From Thermoplasmata archaeon (GTDB lineage: Archaea > Thermoplasmatota > Thermoplasmata > Lutacidiplasmatales > UBA184), in NCBI GenBank assembly GCA_021796385.1, contig JAJYXQ010000033.1, forward strand, positions 1 to 64,000: DNA of 64,000 bases, read 5' to 3'. The first letter of the stretch is position 1; every line of letters starts with the position of its first letter. Below the pieces are notes generated by a model. The model was not told the origin of the DNA, did no database searches, and saw only the letters and a program-made list of their open reading frames with translations. Of the stretch, positions 50,033-57,205 are shown in pieces. Made by a program: the position numbers and the translations under genes.

Positions 50033-51349
50033 GTGGGATTTTCGTTTTTGTGGGAGGATAGTACATTGGCGAACAAGACGGTAATCGAGCCCCCTGTCAC
50101 CCCACGCGAGCTCGAAGAACTGAATATCTTGGGTTCCGAGGAACAACCGTGCAAGACGTGTCGCAGGCGTGCAAACATCATCCTTGGTCTCTCTGAGGGC
50201 AAGACCGGGGTGACAGTTTCTCACGATCTGAGTGTCAACAAGAACACCGTGACCAGTGTTAGAAAACTGTTCACGATGGAGGAAGACGGTCGCGTATCTA
50301 GACTCAGGTGTGCAGAGCACAACTTGTCCAAAGGCCAACTGTTGCGAGAGGACGACCCCGGGAGAGTCTTACAGCGCGCTCCTCAAGCCGACACGCCAGA
50401 GGTCTTCCTCCAACGCCTCTACGCTCGCATGTTGGCAAATACGCCAAGACGGAATAGAAAAATAGCGGAACATATCAACTCGAAGATGAAAGGTGGGCGC
50501 CTCCCTACCCTTTCTGCCAGTGATCTGGAGCAACTCAAGAATGCTCGGCGGCGGCCTCCTCTCCCTCCCCGTTCCTTGGAAGCCTTTCACCGGGTTCTTG
50601 GGCACGATCCCGACCACACCCTGATGTGGGAATCTGCGCATCATCTGAGACACATCCGAGTTAAGAGAAACGAAGTCGTAAGCTCATACGACACGAACCC
50701 GAAGACCATCCGGAGTGTATGGAAGAGACTCTTATTGAGTTCCGACCTCCGCCGCGAGGGACGCAACTTGTGGAACGGACTGATCAAGCGTTACCACTGG
50801 AACGGCGAGGGGATTGTTGTGATGGCCCCCGCCACCCATTATCCCAACGGGATTCTTGTGGCCATGTTCAGGATTGGGGCGGTGAAGGTGAAAGTAAACC
50901 CTGAGCCCAAAGCATGCAGTCGTTGTCTTAGATCGATCGAATTCCTCCAAGAAACAGAGGCAGACCGGCTGGCCTTCCTGATGGCACACAACAAATCATC
51001 TGTGCAAACGAAGGTGACCGAGCGTGACCTCCTTTCACCGGCATTCGATAGGATTGTGAGCGAGAATAAGCTCGGTGGACGTGGGAAGAACAAGGCACTT
51101 ACCCTCCTGCTAGCCTACCCTAAGTTGAGTCGCAACGCTTCCAACGTGGAGCGAACCCATGGACACCCCGGTCTCATCGTTGTCTGGGCGAAGGATCTGG
51201 AAACATGGCTGGAGCGATACAAGGTACTTGTTCTCTGGGCTCTATCGAATCCCAACCTCATATCGTTCGTCTCTGAACCAGGCGCAGGGGCTGAGTCCAT
51301 AGAGCGTGTCGCTCCAAAGGTTGTTGAAGGAGGCCTGCCCTATCGATAG
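50033..51349 (+). CDS. 438-aa protein of unknown function with N-terminal HTH-like region
   Basis: ADIILGLSEGKTGVTVSHDLSVNKNTVTSVRKLF-like homeodomain/HTH pattern (sequence: ANIILGLSEGKTGVTVSHDLSVNKNTVTSVRKLF); intact long ORF. Confidence 0.65.
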   Translation: MGFSFLWEDSTLANKTVIEPPVTPRELEELNILGSEEQPCKTCRRRANIILGLSEGKTGVTVSHDLSVNKNTVTSVRKLFTMEEDGRVSRLRCAEHNLSKGQLLREDDPGRVLQRAPQADTPEVFLQRLYARMLANTPRRNRKIAEHINSKMKGGRLPTLSASDLEQLKNARRRPPLPPRSLEAFHRVLGHDPDHTLMWESAHHLRHIRVKRNEVVSSYDTNPKTIRSVWKRLLLSSDLRREGRNLWNGLIKRYHWNGEGIVVMAPATHYPNGILVAMFRIGAVKVKVNPEPKACSRCLRSIEFLQETEADRLAFLMAHNKSSVQTKVTERDLLSPAFDRIVSENKLGGRGKNKALTLLLAYPKLSRNASNVERTHGHPGLIVVWAKDLETWLERYKVLVLWALSNPNLISFVSEPGAGAESIERVAPKVVEGGLPYR

Positions 51350-51597
51350 AGATTGGTGTTTGTGCCACCGGGCTCACTCGCCGCCAGTTGAAGAAGACAC
51401 CTCGGGCAATTGGTTTCCACCGGTGAACCGGTCAACGGTGGTAGCACCGGATCCTTCGAGGCTGCGCCGCAGAGCGCTCTGCCGCAGTGGCGACACTTCG
51501 CGTGGACGACCACCTCCTGCTGGTTTTCATTTCCGGTGTACTCCTTTGATTGTTCCTCGGAAGCGGTCTCTCCGTCCCCCTCTCCAAGCACGGTCAT
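51340..51597 (-). CDS. Small zinc-ribbon-like protein downstream of integrase
   Basis: CRHCGRALCG...CPRCLLQL; overlaps the integrase stop region (ATGA). Confidence 0.55.
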   Translation of the reverse strand: MTVLGEGDGETASEEQSKEYTGNENQQEVVVHAKCRHCGRALCGAASKDPVLPPLTGSPVETNCPRCLLQLAASEPGGTNTNLYR

Positions 51598-52922
51598 GCG
51601 TCACCTTTGGGTTCCGGACCCGCTCCCGGTGGAGCCTGAAGGATGACTCGGTCAGGACCGAGAGAAGCGACGTACTGCCATCCGCCAGCGAGTAGTTTGT
51701 CCACTTCGGATGAAGAGACGGCCTTTTGGGTGGACCTCGCCTCCTTTCCCGGAGAGGTCTTGCCCATCTTCTCCTTCGCGAACTCCAGCAACTCCTTGTC
51801 CGACATTGCACTGATGTCGAGCTTGTCGACCTCCTCCTGAGAAGCTCCGGCGATGAGCAACATCAGCTTCACTCGTCCCTCGTCTAGGGAGGGGTCGCGT
51901 TTGCTCGGCACAGTGGAGAGAAACGGTTCGCAGCGCTGGTAGGCGCTCCGCATGTCCTCGATCATGTCCTTGGGGAGGCGGCCCTTATTGGTCGTGTAGC
52001 GGGCCTCCATTGACCCCTTGTGCCCCATCCAGAAGACCCTGTAATCGTGGGCCACCTTGCCTTTACTCTCCGCAAGGAGGAGTTGGGTGTCGAAGTAGGC
52101 CCTCAAGACGTAGGGTCGCATCTTGAGGCCCGCTGCCCGCAAGGAGTTCCTCACCAAGTCACCGACGTTGGTCGTCCTGACGAACTGCTTGCCCTCGAAC
52201 CTCGGATGAAGGAGGTCGCTGTCTGGACCCAGCGTGGCTCCCACCCTCAGCCGCTCCTCAAGGTAGTCCTTGACGTACCGGCAACCCTCCTCACCCAAGA
52301 AGGAAAAGTACTTGTGGCCAGCCTTGGACAACTCTGGCCTCACGACAACCATTGCTGGAGTCTGGGTCCATAACACTTCCTTCCCTTGAATGATTAGGTC
52401 CGGAAAGTCCTTGACTCTCAGACCATCCTTCCCCAGGTAGTTCCCTAGGACCTCGGGTCTCAGGCCAGCGTGGGCCATGAGGACACAGGCGACCCTGCTG
52501 TTGGGGGTTGCACCGAGGAACACCTTCTGTAGCTCATCCTGTGTTGGCGTGCGCTCGTCAGTGAGGGTGGGGGTCGCCATGGCCCCTGCGACCTTGATGG
52601 GTCTGTCGATCCTGACGCCGTTGTGGACGAGCCACGACTTGACGTGCTTCAACCGAGTGGCGATGGAACTTCCTGCTTGCCCTCTCTTCTCCTCGCCTGC
52701 GATGAAGTCGAGGAGAAGGTCGTGGACCTCCTTCTCTTTCAGATAAACCATTGCCTTGGGAGAGGTCTTCATGGAGGTGCAGAAGAGCCCGAGGTTGCGG
52801 ATCGCCACATCGGCGGTCTTCTGAGAACCCCGAGCCATGTTCTCGTACCAACGCTTGACGTCGGGGTCCCTCAGGTAGGACCAGCCCTGAGAGGGCTCTC
52901 TCCTCAACCTCACGCTCATCAC
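51594..52922 (-). CDS. int: Tyrosine recombinase (integrase)
   Basis: SAM-like N-terminal domain, LMAHAGLRPEVLGNYLG (catalytic Arg region), VLRAYFDTQLLLAESKGKVAHDYRVFWMGHKGSMEARYTTNKGRLP (R..F / H-x-x / Y region); adjacent to tRNA-Glu. Confidence 0.8.
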   Translation of the reverse strand: MMSVRLRREPSQGWSYLRDPDVKRWYENMARGSQKTADVAIRNLGLFCTSMKTSPKAMVYLKEKEVHDLLLDFIAGEEKRGQAGSSIATRLKHVKSWLVHNGVRIDRPIKVAGAMATPTLTDERTPTQDELQKVFLGATPNSRVACVLMAHAGLRPEVLGNYLGKDGLRVKDFPDLIIQGKEVLWTQTPAMVVVRPELSKAGHKYFSFLGEEGCRYVKDYLEERLRVGATLGPDSDLLHPRFEGKQFVRTTNVGDLVRNSLRAAGLKMRPYVLRAYFDTQLLLAESKGKVAHDYRVFWMGHKGSMEARYTTNKGRLPKDMIEDMRSAYQRCEPFLSTVPSKRDPSLDEGRVKLMLLIAGASQEEVDKLDISAMSDKELLEFAKEKMGKTSPGKEARSTQKAVSSSEVDKLLAGGWQYVASLGPDRVILQAPPGAGPEPKGDA

Positions 52923-52960
52923 AGGGTACAGGGAGGCGAGGTATTTAAACCCTTGTGGGT

Positions 52961-52976
52961 ATGCTCCTGGGGGGAT
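52961..52976. repeat. Attachment site at the tRNA-Glu end
   Basis: ATGCTCCTGGGGGGAT, identical to 12245-12260. Confidence 0.65.
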
Positions 52977-53036
52977 TTGAACCCCCGTTGGCGGGTCGAA
53001 GGCCCGCTATCCTTGACCGGACTAGACTACAGGAGC
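52962..53036 (-). tRNA. tRNA-Glu(TTC)
   Basis: Minus strand GCTCCTGTAGTCTAGTCCGGTCAAGGATAGCGGGCCTTCGACCCGCCAACGGGGGTTCAAATCCCCCCAGGAGCA; acceptor GCTCCTG/CAGGAGC, T-arm GGGGG-TTCAAAT-CCCCC, anticodon loop CCTTCGA. Confidence 0.9.
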
Positions 53037-53223
53037 GTGGGTTCTCGGGAACCCATGTAGCGGATGAGAAAAGCGCTTCGGTCGGGGACTCGCTGCCTCA
53101 CTCGGCCTTGAACGCCACTCGGGGCCCCTCTCTCCCAGGAAGTCATCCACCGACGGCATGTCCCGGTCGCCTCCACGATGACCGAGCCACGAGCGCCGCG
53201 CCGGGATAGCGTGCGGATCCGCG

Positions 53224-54528
53224 TTATCCCACGCGCTCCCAGCGCTCGAGCTGCTGGACCTTGGAAAGCGTGCTGCCCCGCTTGATCTCCTCCCGTACTC
53301 GGTTCTCGTGCTCCAACACATCGAGGGACCGATTGGCGATCTCCTGGGCGCGCTCCCGGGGGACCACCACGACCCCGCTCAGGTCCGCCACGATCCAGTC
53401 CCCGGGCCGGACGCGCTGCCCACCGCAAGAGATCTCGATGCCGATCTCCCCATGCCCTTTCGGCTCGCCGGCATCCGGGGCGGTGTGCCGGCTGAAGAGC
53501 GGGAAGCCGAGGTCCATGATGGAATCGATGTCCCGGGCCGCCCCGTCGATCACGACCCCGGCCACGCCTTTGACATGGGCCGACCAACTGGCGAGCTCGC
53601 CCCATAGGCCGGTGGTACCTCCTTTGGCATCGATGACGATCACGCTGCCTCGCTCGGCCCGGTCGATGGACTCGACGGGCTTGGCCCAGTCGCCATCCAT
53701 CGTGCTCACCGTGACCGCGGGGCCGACGGCCTTGAGGTGGGGATCCTTGAGGTGCGCAAGGATCCCATGCATCGCCCCCTTGCGCTGCAGGGCATCAGTG
53801 ACATTGGGGGCGGACACCTTGAGGAAGGCTTCCCGGATCTCCTGCTCCCCGTAGCGGTGGTAGAGGTCGGTCGCCCTTCCCACCCCGGTCGCCATGGCCT
53901 CCTTGATGATCCGGGTGGCCTCCGTGATGTTGGCGGATTTGGTGATGGCTCCTCCGACAATGACCACGCGGGCCCCGGAAGTGACCGCTTTCCCGGCCGT
54001 CTCCGAGTTGAGACCCCCAGCGACGGCAACGGGGATCGGGGACTTGGAGGTGAGCACCCGAAGTTCCTCGAACGGGTCCCGGCCCTGCATCTGCTGGTCG
54101 ATCCCGACGTGGAGACAGACCATGGCGGCTCCAAGACGGGCCACGGTCTCGGTCCGAGCGACCTTGTCCGGTACTCCGAGGAGGTCGACCATGACCTCGA
54201 CACCGTACTTCTCGCCCCCGCGGACGGCGTCCGCGATGGTCCCGTCGTCGCTCGCCCCCAGGACGGTGACCACATCGGCTCCCGCCTTGGCGGCGATCTC
54301 CACTTCGAAGGCGCCCGTGTCCATGACCTTCATGTCGGCGATGATGTGACGGTCCTTGAAGTTGCGCTTGAGCTCCCGCACCGCCTCGAGCCCCTCGCTC
54401 TTGATGAGCGGCGTGCCGGCCTCGACCCAGTCCGCTCCGCCCGCCACGGCCTCCTTGGCGGCCTGGAGCGCCCGGGCGAGGTTCTCGAAGTCCAATGCGA
54501 CCTGCAACACGGGACGCTCTGTCGTCAT
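53224..54528 (-). CDS. Hexulose-6-phosphate synthase/RraA-like fusion protein
   Basis: N-terminal HPS (LQVALDFENLARALQAAKEAVAGGADWVEAGTPLIKSEG) and C-terminal RraA-like (VVIDGAARDIDSIMDLGFPLFSRHTAPDAGEPKG...GDWIVADLSGVVVVPRERA). Confidence 0.9.
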   Translation of the reverse strand: MTTERPVLQVALDFENLARALQAAKEAVAGGADWVEAGTPLIKSEGLEAVRELKRNFKDRHIIADMKVMDTGAFEVEIAAKAGADVVTVLGASDDGTIADAVRGGEKYGVEVMVDLLGVPDKVARTETVARLGAAMVCLHVGIDQQMQGRDPFEELRVLTSKSPIPVAVAGGLNSETAGKAVTSGARVVIVGGAITKSANITEATRIIKEAMATGVGRATDLYHRYGEQEIREAFLKVSAPNVTDALQRKGAMHGILAHLKDPHLKAVGPAVTVSTMDGDWAKPVESIDRAERGSVIVIDAKGGTTGLWGELASWSAHVKGVAGVVIDGAARDIDSIMDLGFPLFSRHTAPDAGEPKGHGEIGIEISCGGQRVRPGDWIVADLSGVVVVPRERAQEIANRSLDVLEHENRVREEIKRGSTLSKVQQLERWERVG

Positions 54529-54539
54529 GTTCCCCTCCT

Positions 54540-55586
54540 TCACACCGTACTCGATATCGGTGCGCCACAGACGCCACAAAACGCATCATCGGGGGAAACG
54601 GGTTTCTGGCAACGAGGGCATAGCGGTTCTGCGAGCGGTTTTCCGCAACCGCGGCAGAACTTGTTCGTGACCGGGTTCTCCCGCCCGCACCGAGAGCACC
54701 GCATAAGGACCGGTCTCGCCTCCCCGGTCCCCGGTTCGGGTACCACATCCTTCACCACCGGTGGGGCAGAGGATCGGGCCGCGGAAGGGAGCGGGGCATC
54801 GGGTGGTGTTTCCACCACGGTGGCGGGAGAGAGCGAGATGGTCTCTTCCGTTCCGGTACCGACGATCTTGCGGCCCCGCATGGCGAGCCGTAGCGCATCG
54901 GAGTAGTCCCCGCGGTCGAATGACCGCTGTGCCAAGGTGAGGAGCTTGCGGGCCTCCGCGAACGACCCCTCGCCCGTCTTCTCCAACGACTCTTCGAGCA
55001 CGTTGATCTCGAAACGGGACTCGAGCTGGTTCTTGGGCACCCCCTTACGAAGTTCGGGGATCGAGGGGGGATTGCCCGAACCATCGGATTCTGGGATTTC
55101 CGTTTCTTCCATGGATGCTCCAGCGGGCGAGCCTGCGGCAGGTTTCGCTCCGCCGCGGCTGCCCTCTGCGATATCCCGGTACAGGAGTTCCTCCTTTTCT
55201 ACTTTCCGAGGACTGGCGGGCACCCGGACCCGAGAGGTCACGGGAGCCGACGTGGCTCGAGGGGCCATCGAATTGCGCGCTTCCCGGGCGAGTTGGAGCG
55301 CCTGGGCGTACCGACCGGCCTCCAGCTTTCCTTGCGCTTGCTTCAGGATCGCCTTCGCCGCTGTCACATCCTCCCCCTGGGATTCCAAGCGCTTGAGCAC
55401 CGCCCGGGTGGTCAGGATCTGGTTGTGCGCCGCGTCCTCCCCGGACTCGGAGGTCCCCGCTTCGAGCTCTTTTAGGAACCGCTTGCGCCGGAGGCTGAGC
55501 ACCCTCAGGACCCAGATGGAGAACAGGGCGACCGTGATGATGGCCAGCGTGATCCCGATGATCTGGCCCTCGGTCAACGCTGCCAA
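54540..55586 (-). CDS. Membrane-anchored protein with C-terminal double zinc ribbon
   Basis: N-terminal TM IIGITLAIITVALFSIWVL; C-terminal CSRCGRENPVTNKFCRGCGKPLAEPLCPRCQKPVSPDDAFCGVCGAPI. Confidence 0.75.
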   Translation of the reverse strand: MAALTEGQIIGITLAIITVALFSIWVLRVLSLRRKRFLKELEAGTSESGEDAAHNQILTTRAVLKRLESQGEDVTAAKAILKQAQGKLEAGRYAQALQLAREARNSMAPRATSAPVTSRVRVPASPRKVEKEELLYRDIAEGSRGGAKPAAGSPAGASMEETEIPESDGSGNPPSIPELRKGVPKNQLESRFEINVLEESLEKTGEGSFAEARKLLTLAQRSFDRGDYSDALRLAMRGRKIVGTGTEETISLSPATVVETPPDAPLPSAARSSAPPVVKDVVPEPGTGEARPVLMRCSRCGRENPVTNKFCRGCGKPLAEPLCPRCQKPVSPDDAFCGVCGAPISSTV

Positions 55587-55622
55587 GAAATCAACTCTCC
55601 AAGTGAAAGTATGACCGGGTCG

Positions 55623-56423
55623 CTATATACTCTTTATCGGGCCGCTCGGTGGTCTCGAAGCGAAGGGCTCGGCGAGGCGATGCGCCAAGGCGTCCAGGTC
55701 CCGGGTCATCGGCTCGAGCCCGAGCGCTTCAAGGGAGGTGAGGTGCTGTCCCTGCACGAGCGCCGGCATTCCGAAGATCGACCGGACCCGCCCTGGATTG
55801 TGCACGACCGTCACGGTACCATGATGGAGGAGCGCCCGCGCGTTCAGGTGCTGGCTCGCCCCGCCCAAGGCCCGGTCCTCGCAGACGAGGACGGATCCCC
55901 GACCGGAGAGGAAGCAGTGCAGTGGGAACGTGGGGGACGAAGCGACCCAGGCGGCCCTCCGGCCCTCGCTGGAGAGGGCGGATGCCCACCCTGCGCCGAG
56001 CCGGGCGTAAGCCCTCGTGTAGTCCCGGCCGACCCAGCGGGACTCTCGGGGCAGAACGACGGACCAGAACAGGTCCCCGCGTTCGTGGACCAGGGCGCTT
56101 CCCCCGGACGAGCGCCGATAGACCGGCAGCCCCTCGTGGCGGGCGTTCTCCGCTGGAGGCACTGCGGGGTCCTGGGTGACCCCGAGGGTGACGCCGGGCT
56201 CTTCGCACCGTCCGACCCAGAACCGGGGCGCCCCGATCGCCAAGGCCGCTTCGTCCGAACGGATCGCCTCATCGATGCGAATGCTCTCGGAGATTTCAAT
56301 CCGCATACTCTCGGGGGTTCGTTGCCCGGGCATCCTGGACTCCACCCTGTTCCATAAATACTTAGAGTTGTCCAAGGGAGTGATGAAGCTGCCGGCGAAG
56401 CGTGTGACCCCCGGAGTGGTCAC
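55623..56423 (-). CDS. Lipoate-protein ligase/octanoyltransferase-family protein
   Basis: EGLPVYRRSSGGSALVHERGDLFWSVVLPRES (LplA/LipB family RR.SGG.AV.H..GDL). Confidence 0.8.
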   Translation of the reverse strand: MTTPGVTRFAGSFITPLDNSKYLWNRVESRMPGQRTPESMRIEISESIRIDEAIRSDEAALAIGAPRFWVGRCEEPGVTLGVTQDPAVPPAENARHEGLPVYRRSSGGSALVHERGDLFWSVVLPRESRWVGRDYTRAYARLGAGWASALSSEGRRAAWVASSPTFPLHCFLSGRGSVLVCEDRALGGASQHLNARALLHHGTVTVVHNPGRVRSIFGMPALVQGQHLTSLEALGLEPMTRDLDALAHRLAEPFASRPPSGPIKSI

Positions 56424-57192
56424 GGGTTACGTTGCCCTGAGCTCCGTCCCAATGTCCTTCCTTGGAGAACTCGACCCCGAGACCGGCCGCATCGACAACA
56501 GCCAGAGCGAACTCCATGGGACGACGGTGGCCCATCGTATCCTCACGTTCCCCGAAGCCCGGGGGAGCACTGTCGGACCCTACGTCCTCTACGGGGCCCG
56601 GAAGCACGGTGTCGGCCCCCTCGGGATGATCGTCCACCAGGCCGATGCCATCGTGGCATGCGCTGCGGTGTTGGCGGGCATTCCGTGCGTTGCCGGTGTG
56701 GATGTGACGGCTCTTCGTCCGGGGGAAACGGTCACCATCGATGCCGATGCCGGATTCGTCGACATCCACGGGGTGGAAGAGGTCCCCGTGGTGACCTCGA
56801 TCCTCGAGGACGCGACCGGCAGGGTGCTCCTGCTCAAACGCTCAGAAAAGGTGGGTTCGTTCCAGGGCTTGTGGGCGGGGGTCAGCGGGTACATCGAGTC
56901 GGGGGTTACACCCCGGGATCAGGCCACGACGGAGGTGCGGGAGGAGACGGGGATCGCGGTCGATGCCCTCACACTCCGGAAGGAGGGGCCCGTCGTCTAT
57001 GCACGAGACGGGGCCCGGATGTTCGCCGTCCATCCCTTTCTATTCCGTGTCCCGAACTCTGCGGTGACGCTCGACTGGGAGCACACGGAGTACCGATGGA
57101 TCGAACCGTTCTCCCTGCCGAGCTTCGCCACCGTCCCACGACTGGACCGGGTATTCCGTGCCCTGGGACTTCCCTCCGGCCCGAGGACCTAG
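56383..57192 (+). CDS. DUF126 (AcnX/phosphomevalonate dehydratase small-subunit-like) fused to NUDIX domain
   Basis: VTGYVALSSVPMSFLGELDPETGRIDNSQSELHGTTVAHRILTFPEARGSTVGPYVLYGARKHGVGPLGMIV, then LWAGVSGYIESGVTPRDQATTEVREETGI (NUDIX box-like). Confidence 0.8.
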   Translation: MKLPAKRVTPGVVTGYVALSSVPMSFLGELDPETGRIDNSQSELHGTTVAHRILTFPEARGSTVGPYVLYGARKHGVGPLGMIVHQADAIVACAAVLAGIPCVAGVDVTALRPGETVTIDADAGFVDIHGVEEVPVVTSILEDATGRVLLLKRSEKVGSFQGLWAGVSGYIESGVTPRDQATTEVREETGIAVDALTLRKEGPVVYARDGARMFAVHPFLFRVPNSAVTLDWEHTEYRWIEPFSLPSFATVPRLDRVFRALGLPSGPRT

Positions 57193-57205
57193 GCCCCGCC
57201 AGCCC

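Larger units (their letters stand above)
12245..52976. mobile_element. Putative ~40.7 kb integrative element inserted in tRNA-Glu
   Basis: 16-bp att-like direct repeats at both ends, intact tRNA-Glu at the right end with an adjacent tyrosine recombinase, internal Rep/ATPase module, defence cargo and transposase remnants. Confidence 0.7.

Noticed and set aside
53737-54906. 389-aa plus-strand ORF
   Set aside because: Antisense across HPS-RraA and zinc-ribbon genes, no recognisable domain.
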